Shown one piece after another: positions 46,554 through 56,256 of a DNA stretch of 64,000 nucleotides (positions within the stretch are counted from its first letter, which is position 1; every line of letters begins with the position of its first letter). This DNA comes from Streptomyces albogriseolus (GTDB lineage: Bacteria; Actinomycetota; Actinomycetes; Streptomycetales; Streptomycetaceae). Location: the NCBI GenBank assembly GCA_014650475.1, contig BMVA01000011.1, positions 1 through 64,000 on the forward strand, written 5' to 3'. Under the pieces are notes generated by a model, which made no database searches, was not told the DNA's origin, and saw nothing but the letters and a program-made list of their open reading frames with translations. A program made the position numbers and the translations under genes.

Positions 46554-48158
46554 TCACTCGCCCGGCCGTACGAAGACCGTGCGGCCGCCGACCACCGTGC
46601 GGAGACAGACCGGCAGGTCACGGCCGGGGGTGAGGTCGGGCAGGCCGGGGGTGCCGGACCTCGGGTCGGTGGACCAGCGGGCCACCCGGTCGTCGGGCGC
46701 CTGGACGACGAGTGCGCCGGTGCGCCAGACCGCGTAGTCGGCCGGGGCGCCGGGCACCAGGACGCCCGCGTCGTCCCGTCCGGTCGCCCGCCAGCCGCCT
46801 CGGGTGTGGGCGGTGAAGGCGGCGCGGACGGAGACGCGGTGCTCGGGAGTGCGGTGGAAGGCCGCCGCCCGGACGGTGCCCCAGGGGTCGAGCGGGGTCA
46901 CCGGGCTGTCGGAGCCGAAGGCGAGCGGGACGCCGGCCCGCAGCAGCGCGGCGAACGGGTTCAGCGTGCGGGCGCGCTCCGCGCCGAGGCGCCGGGCGTA
47001 CATGCCGTCCTCGCCGCCCCACAGCGCGTCGAAGGCGGGCTGGACGGAGGCGGTGAGGCCGAGCTCGGCGAACGCGGCGATCGTCTCCGGGGTGACCATC
47101 TCGGCGTGCTCGACGCGGTGCCGGGCGGCGCGTACACGGGCCGGGCCGAGCTTCTCGGCCGCCGCGCGGACGCCGTCGACCACGGTGCTCACGGCGGCGT
47201 CGCCGATGGCGTGGAAGCCCGCCTGGAGGCCCGCCTCGGTGCAGGCGACCACATGGGCGGCGACCGCACCGGTGTCGAGGTGCGCGGTGCCGGTGTGGGC
47301 GGCGTCGGCGTAGGGCTCGTGCAGGCAGGCGGTGTGCGAGCCGAGGGCGCCGTCGGCGAAGAGGTCGCCGGCCGCGCCGAGCGCGCCCAGTTCGCGGGCC
47401 TTGGCGACGTCCTGCTCGGCCCAGTAGCCGACGACGCGGGGGCCGGGCTCCTCGCGGGCGAGGCGCAGCAGGCCGGTGAAGTCGTCCGCGGAGGAGATCT
47501 CGGGGCCGCCGCACTCGTGCACCGTGCCGATGCCGAGGGAGGCCGCGTGGGCCAGGGCGGCGCGCTGGGCGGCGGTGCGCTGGGCGGGGGTGACGGCGCC
47601 CAGGGCGGCGGCGCGCACCGCGTGATGGTCGTCGCCGGTGAGCGGGCGGTCCTCGCGGGTCACGCCGCCCGCGACGAGGTCGAGCAGCGCGGTGGAGACG
47701 ACGGCGGAGTGCACGTCGATGCGGCTCAGGTACAGCGGGCGTCCCGCGGTGGCCTCGTCGAGCTCCGCGCGGGTCGGGGGCCGGCCGCCGGGCCAGCGGG
47801 CGGCGTCCCAGCCGTGCCCGAGGAGGACGCGGTCGTCCGGGCGTGCGGCGGCGAACTCCCGCACCCGGGCGAGGGCGTCCTCCAGGGAGGCGGCGGTGGA
47901 CAGGTCCAGGCCGGTGAGGGCGAGGCCGGTGGCGGTGGTGTGGACGTGCGCGTCGGTGAACGCCGGGGTGACCAGCGCCCCGTCGAGGTCGACCACCTCG
48001 TCGACCCCGTCCGCGAAGGCGTCGGCGGCGCCCTCGGAACCCACCCAGGCCACCTGCCCGCGCTCGACGACCATCGCGGTGGCGAAGGGGTCGGCGGGGC
48101 TGTGGACCTCTCCACGACGGAGCAGGACGGTGGGCGGCGGGGCGGTACGTTCACTCAT
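46554..48158 (-). CDS. Amidohydrolase family protein (YtcJ-like)
   Basis: 534 aa, metal-dependent amidohydrolase of the YtcJ/AepA group. The N-terminal beta-sandwich strands (VLLRRGEVHSPADPFATAMVVERGQVAWVG) lead to the metal motif AFTDAHVHTTATG (HxH). Further barrel residues follow in HECGGPEISS, FHAIGDAAVSTVVDGVR, HRVEHAEMVTPE and FGSDSPVTPLDPW (final Asp). Substrate unknown; relatives act on amides and cyclic imides. ATG 48158 (MSERTAPPP) is taken; upstream starts lack support. Convergent with nothing; the Lrp gene follows 96 bp upstream on the same strand. Confidence 0.88.
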   Translation of the reverse strand: MSERTAPPPTVLLRRGEVHSPADPFATAMVVERGQVAWVGSEGAADAFADGVDEVVDLDGALVTPAFTDAHVHTTATGLALTGLDLSTAASLEDALARVREFAAARPDDRVLLGHGWDAARWPGGRPPTRAELDEATAGRPLYLSRIDVHSAVVSTALLDLVAGGVTREDRPLTGDDHHAVRAAALGAVTPAQRTAAQRAALAHAASLGIGTVHECGGPEISSADDFTGLLRLAREEPGPRVVGYWAEQDVAKARELGALGAAGDLFADGALGSHTACLHEPYADAAHTGTAHLDTGAVAAHVVACTEAGLQAGFHAIGDAAVSTVVDGVRAAAEKLGPARVRAARHRVEHAEMVTPETIAAFAELGLTASVQPAFDALWGGEDGMYARRLGAERARTLNPFAALLRAGVPLAFGSDSPVTPLDPWGTVRAAAFHRTPEHRVSVRAAFTAHTRGGWRATGRDDAGVLVPGAPADYAVWRTGALVVQAPDDRVARWSTDPRSGTPGLPDLTPGRDLPVCLRTVVGGRTVFVRPGE

Positions 48159-48254
48159 GCCCTTAGTCTCGCGCGCCGCGCGCACGGTCCGGCACGCAGG
48201 TCCCACTCGGGGCGCATGGAGGTGCGCGGGGGAGCCCGGCGCGCTCCGGACCCG

Positions 48255-48695
48255 TCAGATGCGCGGCGGGCGCGCCTCGTACGGCGTGGACAGGACCACG
48301 GTCGTGCGGGTGGACACTCCCGCCAGGGTGCGCACCCGCGCGAGGAGCTCCTCCAGTTCGTGCGGGGTCGCGACGCGGACCTTGAGGATGTAGTTCTCGT
48401 CGCCCGCGACGCTGTGGCACGCCTCGATCTCGGGGACGCCGGCCAGGCGGTCCGCGATGTCGTCGGGGGCGCTGGGGTCGAACGGCTTGACCGAGATGAA
48501 CGCGGTCATGGGCAGGCCGACCGCCTCCGGGTCGACCACCGCCGCGTAGCCGCGGATGACGCCGCGCTGCTCCAGCCGCCGCACCCGCTGGTGCACGGCC
48601 GACGTGGACAGGCCCGTGGCCTTGCCCAGGTCGGTGTAGCTCATCCGCCCGTCCTTGACGAGCAGCTGCACGATCTGTCGGTCCAGCTCCTCCAT
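48255..48695 (-). CDS. Lrp/AsnC-family transcriptional regulator
   Basis: 146 aa. The N-terminal helix-turn-helix (LDRQIVQLLVKDGRMSYTDLGKATGLSTSAVHQRVRRLEQRGVIRGYAAVVD) is followed by a RAM/AsnC ligand domain (ACHSVAGDENYILKVRVATPHELEELLARVRTLAGVSTRTTVVLS). It senses an amino acid and oligomerises. ATG 48695 starts MEELDRQ, the usual family start, so the longer frame to 48794 is ignored. It may regulate the downstream amidohydrolase. Confidence 0.94.
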   Translation of the reverse strand: MEELDRQIVQLLVKDGRMSYTDLGKATGLSTSAVHQRVRRLEQRGVIRGYAAVVDPEAVGLPMTAFISVKPFDPSAPDDIADRLAGVPEIEACHSVAGDENYILKVRVATPHELEELLARVRTLAGVSTRTTVVLSTPYEARPPRI

Positions 48696-48909
48696 GGCGC
48701 TGAACCTACAGGGCTCTTGATCGCCTCGGATACCGGAACGACGACGCGCGAGCACCACGGACGGCACCTGCGAGCAGCATGTGACGAAGACCACACACCT
48801 TGCGCCGTCTCCGTGATGTTCTCGTGATTACCCCCCGGAGGTGGAGGGAAGTGCTTGCTGTGGTCGAGGCCGCAGCGCCTGAACGGCCCAGCCCGAGGGG
48901 GAGAACCCA

Positions 48910-49344
48910 ATGCAGAGTCTTAAGCGCCCTGGTCGTACCACGTCCAAGCGGCAGCAGCCCGTCGTCACGCCCGAGCCGGAGTACGTCGAACCCGGAACCC
49001 CGGACGACGACTTCGACGCGTACGACACCTTCGAGATGTTCCGGGTCGTGTGCCCGGACTGCTCGCAGCCCATCGCCCTGCTGGCGGACGAGGAGGTCCT
49101 GCCGGAGCACGCACTGTGCGCCTCGCCGTGGAACCCGTTCGGGCTCACGGTCTGCCCCGGCACCGGCCGCCGGGCGTCCGAGGCCCGGCCCGCGGACGAG
49201 ACCGTGACGCCGCAGGAGCAGGACACCGCCCTGCTGCTGACGCTCCCTCAGGGGCTCGACTGGCGGACCCAGCCCTTCTCGCACGTCGGCGGACCGGGAT
49301 CGCGGCCCATCCGGTTCCCCGTGATGCGGCGCGACGCCGCCTGA
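48910..49344 (+). CDS. Hypothetical protein with a CxxC pair
   Basis: 144 aa, acidic N-terminal third (PEPEYVEPGTPDDDFDAYDTFEMF), then VVCPDCSQPIALLADEEVLPEHALC, which could bind zinc with the cysteines at VCPGTG. No membrane segment. The C-terminal region is hydrophilic. I do not recognise a named family; it looks like a conserved streptomycete protein. ATG 48910 has GAGGGGGAG in front. Confidence 0.78.
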   Translation: MQSLKRPGRTTSKRQQPVVTPEPEYVEPGTPDDDFDAYDTFEMFRVVCPDCSQPIALLADEEVLPEHALCASPWNPFGLTVCPGTGRRASEARPADETVTPQEQDTALLLTLPQGLDWRTQPFSHVGGPGSRPIRFPVMRRDAA

Positions 49345-49513
49345 GCGCGGGCCGGCCCGAGGGTGGCGGAGAGCCGCCACCCTCGCCGTTCGCCGCCCCG
49401 CCCTTCGCCGCTCCCTGGGCGATCCCGCCGGGTCCGCCGCTCGGGGCATCGCTGAACGCACGCTCTATTCGGGAGGCCGGTGACCCGGCCGCCCGTTCGC
49501 GCGTTGGCCGGGC

Positions 49514-49768
49514 ATGACGACCCCCACGTACTCGACGACCGGGCGTCAGCGCCATGTGTTCGTGCCGCCGCCCGTCGAGGCGGCCGTGACCGTCCCGCCG
49601 CCGCACCTGCCGGACCCGCCGATCTACCGCGAGATGATGCGGACGTGGACGGACCGGGGCCGCACCGTGCCGGGGCGGCACGACCCGGAGTGGGCCCGGC
49701 TCGCCGAGCCCTGGCGGGGCTTCGGCCGGTTCAGCGCGTCTCCGGCCCCGCGAGGTGGCGGGCGATGA
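49514..49768 (+). CDS. Hypothetical protein, 84 aa
   Basis: A small soluble protein, rich in proline, arginine and tryptophan (HVFVPPPVEAAVTVPPPHLPDPPIYREMMRTW ... HDPEWARLAEPW). No family recognised. Its last 38 bp overlap the convergent acyl-CoA dehydrogenase gene. The reading frame is open and starts with ATG, but the ribosome site is weak, so the gene is only probable. Confidence 0.6.
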   Translation: MTTPTYSTTGRQRHVFVPPPVEAAVTVPPPHLPDPPIYREMMRTWTDRGRTVPGRHDPEWARLAEPWRGFGRFSASPAPRGGGR

Positions 49769-50903
49769 CCATGCGCTGGATCTGGTTGGTGCCCTCGACG
49801 ATCTGCAGCACCTTCGCCTCACGCATGTAGCGCTCGGCGGGGAAGTCGGCGGTGTAGCCGTAGCCGCCGAGGATCTGCACGGCGTCGGTGGTGACCCGCA
49901 TCGCGGTGTCGGTGCAGTGCAGCTTGGCCATGGCGGCCTGCCGTCCGAACGGCCGGCCCGCGTCCCGCAGCCGGGCCGCCGCCAGGTACAGCGCGCGCCC
50001 CGCCTCGATCTGGGTGGCCATGTCGGCGAGCATGAAGCGCAGCCCCTGGAAGTCGGCGACCGGCCTGCCGAACTGGCGCCGCTCGGTGGCGTAGCCGACG
50101 GCCTCGTCGAGCGCCGCCTGGGCCACGCCGATGGCGCACGCCGCGATGCCGAGCCGGCCGCCGTCGAGCGCGGACAGGGCGATCGCGAAGCCCTGCCCCT
50201 CCTCGCCGATGCGGCGCGCGTCGGGCACCCGGACGCCGTCGAAGTGGACCTGGGCGGTGGGGGACCCCTTCATGCCCATCTTCTTCTCCGGCGCGGCGGC
50301 GCTGAGCCCTTCGGCGTCCCCGGGCACCAGGAACGCGCTGATGCCGCGCGCCCCCTCGCCGCCGGTGCGCGCCATGACCGTGTAGAAGTCGGCGACGCCG
50401 CCGTGGGTGATCCACGCCTTGGTGCCGTCGATGACCCAGTCGTCCCCGTCGCGGACCGCGCGGGTGCGCAGGGACGCGGCGTCGGAGCCGGAGGAGGGCT
50501 CGGAGAGGCAGTAGCCGCCGAGCAGTCCGCCGACGAGCATGGCGGGCAGATGCTCCGCCTGCTGCTCCTTGGCGCCGTGGGCCGCGAGCGGATAGGTGGC
50601 GAGCGTGTGCACGCTGACGCCGAGGGCCACGGTGAGGCGGGCCCGGGCGAGCTCCTCCAGGACCTGGAGGTAGACCTCGTAGGGCTGGTCGCCGCCGCCG
50701 TACTCGGAGTCGTAGGGCAGGCCGAGCAGGCCGGACTCGGACAGCAGGGTGAACAGCTCGCGCGGGAAGCGGCCGGCTTCCTCCTCCTCGGCGGCCCTGG
50801 GGGCGACCTCGCGCTGGGCGATGTCGCGGACGAGCGTGAGCAGGTCCCGGGCCTCGTCCGTGGGCAGTAGCCGGTCCACCGGCTGCGGGGCGCGGTCGGG
50901 CAT
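49731..50903 (-). CDS. Acyl-CoA dehydrogenase
   Basis: 390-aa flavoenzyme that oxidises acyl-CoA to trans-2-enoyl-CoA. Signatures: the FAD/substrate segment YCLSEPSSGSDAASLRTRA, WITHGGVADFYTVMART, KMGMKGSPTAQVHFDGVRVP, ERRQFGRPVADFQGLRFMLADM and QILGGYGYTADFPAERYMREAKVLQIVEGTNQIQRMVI, whose glutamate in EGT is the expected catalytic base. ATG 50903 has GGAGGAG 9 nt upstream. The chain length preference resembles short/branched-chain enzymes but cannot be fixed. Divergent from the chitinase gene. Confidence 0.95.
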   Translation of the reverse strand: MPDRAPQPVDRLLPTDEARDLLTLVRDIAQREVAPRAAEEEEAGRFPRELFTLLSESGLLGLPYDSEYGGGDQPYEVYLQVLEELARARLTVALGVSVHTLATYPLAAHGAKEQQAEHLPAMLVGGLLGGYCLSEPSSGSDAASLRTRAVRDGDDWVIDGTKAWITHGGVADFYTVMARTGGEGARGISAFLVPGDAEGLSAAAPEKKMGMKGSPTAQVHFDGVRVPDARRIGEEGQGFAIALSALDGGRLGIAACAIGVAQAALDEAVGYATERRQFGRPVADFQGLRFMLADMATQIEAGRALYLAAARLRDAGRPFGRQAAMAKLHCTDTAMRVTTDAVQILGGYGYTADFPAERYMREAKVLQIVEGTNQIQRMVIARHLAGPETR

Positions 50904-51122
50904 GGCGTCGCTCTCCTCCCTGTTGGGGCACATCGGCGTGCGCCTTGGGTGGAGGCGGCTCCGCCGGGGTCGTTCCGGTGCCGGGCCGATGGTCGCACTC
51001 CCGGGTCTCGGAAGCTGCTGACCAGCGGCTGTGCGCTGTGAGTATGCCCGATCGGCGGCATCCCGTCACCAGTTAACGACCGCTTACTTCGCGCGACCTC
51101 GCGGTACGCGCCCCGCGCTCGC

Positions 51123-51159
51123 ATTGGTCCGCACCATTGACCAACTGGTCTAGTCCTTC
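51123..51159 (+). promoter_or_regulatory. Pair of DasR-like boxes upstream of the chitinase gene
   Basis: ATTGGTCCGCACCATT (51123-51138) and ACTGGTCTAGTCCTTC (51144-51159) are two imperfect dre-like sequences 21 bp apart, about 80-115 bp before the start codon. The second keeps ACTGGTCTAG of the dre consensus. Paired TGGTCTAGACC-like direct repeats are a known feature of Streptomyces chitinase promoters, mediating chitin induction and DasR control. Confidence 0.82.
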
Positions 51160-51237
51160 TAGGGTTTCGCTCCAGCCCGAATCGCCGCGTTCATGCCACA
51201 CAACGCGGCTCTCCCCTCCCCCACGAGGAGACACCGG

Positions 51238-52476
<1,239 letters not shown>

Positions 52477-52496
52477 CCCCGGCGGCCGGCCCCGCG

Positions 52497-53153
52497 TCAG
52501 CCGTCGCGGCGCGCGGGCTCCGGGGCCGGCCAGGACGGGTCCAGCTCCTCGATGGCGCGCATCGCCCCGCCGAGCGTCTTCACCAGCAGCTCGCACATGG
52601 TTTCGCGGGACAGGTCGGGGTGGTCGATCCAGGCCAGCACCGCGCCCTCCACGCTGCACACCCAGGCCAGCAGCCCCATCCGGGCCACCGGGGCGATGTC
52701 GCGGCGGCCGTAGGCGCCCTCGGCGATGGTCGCGACGATCGCCTCGCGCACCCCGTCCCGGATGGCGTGCACCTCGGCGTCGAAGCCGACGCCGCCGCTC
52801 ACGATCGCGCGGTAGGCGGCCTGGTTGTGCTCGGCGTACCGCAGATAGCTGTCGATGGTGCGCTGCACCCGCTCCACGGGCGGCAGTTCGTCGCCGCTCG
52901 CCGCCATCGTGACGAGACCGGTCACCGAGTCCTCGATGATGGCCAGGTAGTAGCCGCGCTTGGAGTGGAAGTAGTAGTAGATCAGGCCCTTGGCGACCCG
53001 CGCCTGGCGTGCGATGTCGTCCATCGACAGCGCGTCGTAGGACCGGTCGGCGAACAAGCGGCGTCCGATGGCGATGAGTTCGGCGCGACGGGCCGACGCT
53101 CGCCGGGTGCCGCCGGCCGAGGGAGGCACGGCGGACTGCTGGCTGATGTTCAA
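52497..53153 (-). CDS. TetR-family transcriptional regulator
   Basis: 218 aa. The N-terminal TetR helix-turn-helix is ELIAIGRRLFADRSYDALSMDDIARQARVAKGLIYYYFHSKRGYYLAIIED; the ligand-binding helical domain follows (LPPVERVQRTIDSYLRYAEHNQAAYRAIVSGGVG). The start is uncertain: no ATG lies at the right place. A TTG at 53153 with AGGAGA 12 nt upstream is taken; the open frame to 53237 is less likely. It is convergent with the chitinase gene, 20 bp away, and upstream of the 46-aa membrane protein on the same strand; target unknown. Confidence 0.88.
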   Translation of the reverse strand: MNISQQSAVPPSAGGTRRASARRAELIAIGRRLFADRSYDALSMDDIARQARVAKGLIYYYFHSKRGYYLAIIEDSVTGLVTMAASGDELPPVERVQRTIDSYLRYAEHNQAAYRAIVSGGVGFDAEVHAIRDGVREAIVATIAEGAYGRRDIAPVARMGLLAWVCSVEGAVLAWIDHPDLSRETMCELLVKTLGGAMRAIEELDPSWPAPEPARRDG

Positions 53154-53244
53154 TGTCGGCCCAGGTCTCCTGCGGGGGCGGGACGGTCCCGCAGGAGTAT
53201 GGCAGGTCGGCCCGCGCCGGGGCAGGGCCGTTCGCACCTCGGGA

Positions 53245-53385
53245 CTACAGCAGTCCGAGCTGCGTCAGCAGCATCGCGAGGACCACGACGAGGGTCCAGC
53301 CCAGCACGTGTTCGGCGATCTCCGGACCGTCCTCACGGGGTCCGCCGGTACGGGCACGGGTGACGGTGGCGGTGTCGGCGCTCAT
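53245..53385 (-). CDS. Small single-span membrane protein, 46 aa
   Basis: A short gene: the protein begins MSADTATVTRARTGGPREDG, then carries one hydrophobic segment (HVLGWTLVVVLAMLLTQLGLL) to the end. ATG 53385 is preceded by GGGAGA 6 nt away, a good ribosome site, which supports translation. It lies 91 bp upstream of the TetR gene on the same strand and could be its leader partner or an independent small membrane protein. No family named. Confidence 0.6.
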   Translation of the reverse strand: MSADTATVTRARTGGPREDGPEIAEHVLGWTLVVVLAMLLTQLGLL

Positions 53386-53527
53386 CTACTTCTCCCTGGT
53401 CTCCGTGGTGTGTGGATCCCCCCGGGCGACGTCGTCCACCTTGCCACCGGAAACGGCGGATTCCGCCGAGAGGTTGCTCACACGCGGCGGGCCCCGGTGG
53501 CGGCCGGGACCCGCCGCGCGCGCCGGT

Positions 53528-54901
53528 TCAGCGCACGCCCACCGCCGCGAGCGCCTTGCGCTGGCGGGGGGTCGGGCGGGCCGGGAAGTACAGGTAGCAG
53601 ACGCCACCGGTGCCCGAGACGACCTTCCCGGAGGCGTTGTACCGCTTGGTGCGGAGCCAGATGTTCTCCCACTCGCGCCGCTGGTAGACGCGGCGCACGG
53701 CCTCGTTGTCGTCCGAGGCGGGGTCGTTGGCGATCACGTCGCCGTCGGCGGTGAAGCCGATCACGGTCATCAGGTGCCCCGAGGTGCCGTAGCCCGCACC
53801 CGTCAGCTCCTCCTTCAGGAACGACTGGGAGGTGATGGCCGGGATGCCCGCCGCGATCAGCGTCTCCAGGTCGGTGAGCGACCGCAGCCGGGTGACCACG
53901 CCCTGGAGGCCGGGGAAGGTGGCCGCGTAGGCGGCGTTGAACGGCCAGTTGCCGCACCCGGCGTACTGGTAGTCGTAGGTGTGGCGGGCCGCGTGGCAGA
54001 TCTGCGGGTCGGCGTACGCCGGGTCGACCCAGGAGAGCTGCTCCTCGCTGAGCCGGCCGCCCCAGTACTCGATGATCATCTGCGAGGAGGTGGGGCTGCA
54101 CCAGGCCTCGCCGCCGTTGTCGTACTCCGGGTACTGGCCCTTGTGGATCTCCTGCGAGTAGCGCGGGACGAGCAGTTCCTTGGCGAGCCCGGGCGCCGAC
54201 GCGGGGACGGTGAACCGGTCGGGGACGTCGGACCCCATCACGCCGAGCCGCCACACGGTCGGGGTGAGGCGGGTGCCGGGGCGGCGGTACAGGGTGAGAC
54301 GCAGCCGGACCGAGGCGAGGCGCAGCCCCGAGGCGGCGTCGTCGACGGCGAACGTGTCCGTCCAGACGCTGCTCCTGCCGTCGCCCTGGTCGTCGACGGA
54401 GGTGCGCCGGATGTCGGCGTCGCCGGCCGCCCAGCGGCCCATCACGTACCAGGGGGTGTCCGTGCCGTCGGAGTACGCGCCCTTCAGCTCGATCTGGATC
54501 CAGGTGCCCTCGGGGGTGTGCGCGTTCCAGGAGGCGATCGCCTCGGTGGAGGGGACCGCGAGGCGGTGGACGGGCGAGGTCCAGGTCGCGTACTCCCAGG
54601 CGGCCGTGCGGCCGGTGTGCGGGTCGGTGTAGTCCGTGGTGCCCGCCGCGTCGGCGATCACCAGGCCGGGGCGGAGGCCGGCCACGGCGCGGGTGCCGGC
54701 GGTGGCGCCGGAGCGCCAGTCGGTGTACGTGGTCCAGGCATGGTGGTCGACGGTGCGGGCGGCGGCCCGCCCGGGCGCCGCGGGCCGGGTGGCGCCGGTG
54801 GTCGGGACGGCCGCGGACGCCGTCGCCGCGCTCCCGGCGACGGTGGCGACGACCGCCGCGGTCAGAAGGGTTCTGCGGGACGGCAGTTCGGCTCTGCTCA
54901 T
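53528..54901 (-). CDS. Secreted C39-like cysteine peptidase
   Basis: 457 aa. A twin-arginine-like signal (SRRTLLTAAVVATVAGSAATASA) is followed by a beta-rich N-terminal domain (about 40-260, carbohydrate-binding-like) and a papain-like C39 domain with the cysteine in EAWCSPTSSQMIIEYWGG, histidine in SGHLMTVIGFTADGDVIANDP and the tail VYQRREWENIWL. Function of this streptomycete family is not established. ATG 54901; the 725-aa frame that extends to 55705 is the shadow of the kinase gene and is not used. Confidence 0.85.
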   Translation of the reverse strand: MSRAELPSRRTLLTAAVVATVAGSAATASAAVPTTGATRPAAPGRAAARTVDHHAWTTYTDWRSGATAGTRAVAGLRPGLVIADAAGTTDYTDPHTGRTAAWEYATWTSPVHRLAVPSTEAIASWNAHTPEGTWIQIELKGAYSDGTDTPWYVMGRWAAGDADIRRTSVDDQGDGRSSVWTDTFAVDDAASGLRLASVRLRLTLYRRPGTRLTPTVWRLGVMGSDVPDRFTVPASAPGLAKELLVPRYSQEIHKGQYPEYDNGGEAWCSPTSSQMIIEYWGGRLSEEQLSWVDPAYADPQICHAARHTYDYQYAGCGNWPFNAAYAATFPGLQGVVTRLRSLTDLETLIAAGIPAITSQSFLKEELTGAGYGTSGHLMTVIGFTADGDVIANDPASDDNEAVRRVYQRREWENIWLRTKRYNASGKVVSGTGGVCYLYFPARPTPRQRKALAAVGVR

Positions 54902-55246
54902 GGGTGGGGGACCCCCAGGTGTCGGAGTCGGGACAAGACCGGTGCACGGCCGCCGGACGGTGTGCGTCCGGCGGATGGAGCGGGTGTGCGCCCCACTATG
55001 AACGCAGCCGGGCGGGTCCTGCCAGCATCCGGGCCGCGCGGCGCCGGCCAACATGGGACTCGACCAATGGCGGAAGCGCCGCAGGTGACGGCTGCCCCGC
55101 CCGCGGCGGCCGGCATCCCGGGCGGGCGGACCCTGCCGCCCTCCGGGGCCTAGAGTGCTCCCGTCCGCCCTCCCCCACAGCCCCGGGAACCAGCCATTCA
55201 CACGCTCGCCTCCCGCATCCGCCGGCTCCCTCCCTCGTGCGGCCCG

Positions 55247-55804
55247 GTGCGGCTCGTCGCCGTCGACGGGCACGCCGGGTCCGGGAAGTCGACGTTCGCC
55301 GGGCTGCTGGCCGACCGGCTCGGCGCGGCCCCGGTGCTGCACCTCGACGACATCGCCCGCCACGACGAGCTGTTCGACTGGACCGCACGGCTGCACGACG
55401 AGGTGATCGGCCCGCTCTCCCGCGGCGCGACCGCGCACTACGCTCCCTACGACTGGCGCGCCCGCCGCCCCGGACCCCCGCTGCCGCTGCCCGCCGCGCC
55501 GGTGGTGCTGATCGAGGGCGTCGGCGCGGGACGCGCGGCGCTGCGCCCGTATCTGGCGCTGCTGCTGTGGATGGACGTGCCGCGTGAGGAGTCCTGGGCG
55601 CGGGGGCGGGCGCGGGACGGCGAGGAGCAGCGGGAGTTCTGGGACGGCTGGGAGCGGGCGGAGCGCGCGCACTTCGCGGACGATCCCTCGCGCCCCTTCG
55701 CGCACCTGCTGGTACGGCAGCGAGAGCAGGGGTACGAGGTGGTTCCCGGGCCTGCCGGGACAGGTGAGGCACCATGTCCCCTTACGGACGGTGACGAGTC
55801 GTAG
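55247..55804 (+). CDS. P-loop kinase, uridine kinase-like family
   Basis: 185 aa from GTG 55247. The P-loop is VDGHAGSGKSTFAGLLADRLG at the very N-terminus, followed by HLDDIARHDELFDW (Asp pair), APVVLIEGVGAGRAAL and the lid helix REESWARGRARDGEEQREFWDGWERAERAHF. The order is that of small uridine/cytidine-kinase relatives. The true start may be further upstream: in-frame codons give LASRIRRLPPSCGPVRLVAVDG, typical of homologous N-termini, but the only candidate is a rare ATT at 55196 after GGGAA. Substrate unknown. Confidence 0.8.
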   Translation: MRLVAVDGHAGSGKSTFAGLLADRLGAAPVLHLDDIARHDELFDWTARLHDEVIGPLSRGATAHYAPYDWRARRPGPPLPLPAAPVVLIEGVGAGRAALRPYLALLLWMDVPREESWARGRARDGEEQREFWDGWERAERAHFADDPSRPFAHLLVRQREQGYEVVPGPAGTGEAPCPLTDGDES

Positions 55805-55866
55805 GCGATGTGGTGATCCTGTGAAGAGCGGGTCCCGGACAAGTTGCCGCAGTCCCCCAACTCGGC

Positions 55867-55896
55867 TTGACCGAGGGCCCGTACAGGTCTTACGTT
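55867..55896 (+). promoter_or_regulatory. Strong housekeeping-type promoter in the intergenic region
   Basis: TTGACC (55867-55872) and TACGTT (55891-55896), 18 bp apart, match the consensus of Streptomyces HrdB promoters (TTGAC-N17/18-TANNNT). Transcription would start near 55903, about 100 bp after the kinase stop and 354 bp before the AAA+ gene, and run directly into the hairpins described next. Confidence 0.65.
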
Positions 55897-55901
55897 CTCA
55901 A

Positions 55902-55975
55902 TGTGCGGCCCTTCGGGAGCCGCCGGCAGACACGAAGCCCCCGGTTGTTCCCCCGTGACCGGGGGCTTCGTTCTG
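55902..55975 (+). ncRNA. Candidate small RNA (about 75 nt), or an attenuated leader
   Basis: Downstream of the strong promoter the transcript would hold a GC-rich hairpin (GCGGC ... GCCGC arms with a CUUCGG tetraloop, about 55906-55924) and the terminator hairpin at 55932-55971. No open reading frame of value is inside. Two compact structures with a promoter at one end and a terminator at the other are the signature of a short regulatory RNA. Since it is on the same strand as the AAA+ gene it may instead be an attenuator for that gene. Confidence 0.5.
55932..55971 (+). terminator. Strong terminator upstream of the AAA+ ATPase gene
   Basis: ACGAAGCCCCCGGT (55932-55945) and ACCGGGGGCTTCGT (55958-55971) are perfect 14-bp arms with a 12-base loop, followed by TCTGCCCTTTTC. 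It ends the candidate small RNA and any transcript coming from the kinase gene. Confidence 0.85.
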
Positions 55976-56256
55976 CCCTTTTCACGCTTTCCGGGCGCGC
56001 AGCGGCATATGACGATCACCCTCGGTGAGGATCACCTTCCGCGCCCCTCCCACGCGCCCCCCTTCCTCCTCCGTTCCACCTGCTCCGCACCCTGCGGACG
56101 CGGGGCCCCCGCAGGTACGATGCCCTCGGTGCGACCGGCGACGAAGCTTCGCGCACCTTGCAACTCCGGTCCGCGGCACAGCGGTTCGGCCACAGGGCGC
56201 CGGCGGCCGAAGGGCCGGCCGGCACACCGACGGGGGCACGGTTTGTGGGGGACGTG

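Noticed and set aside
53528-55705. 725-aa extended frame of the C39-like protease
   Set aside because: The extension is antisense to the P-loop kinase gene and lies upstream of a good twin-arginine signal peptide that marks the real start.
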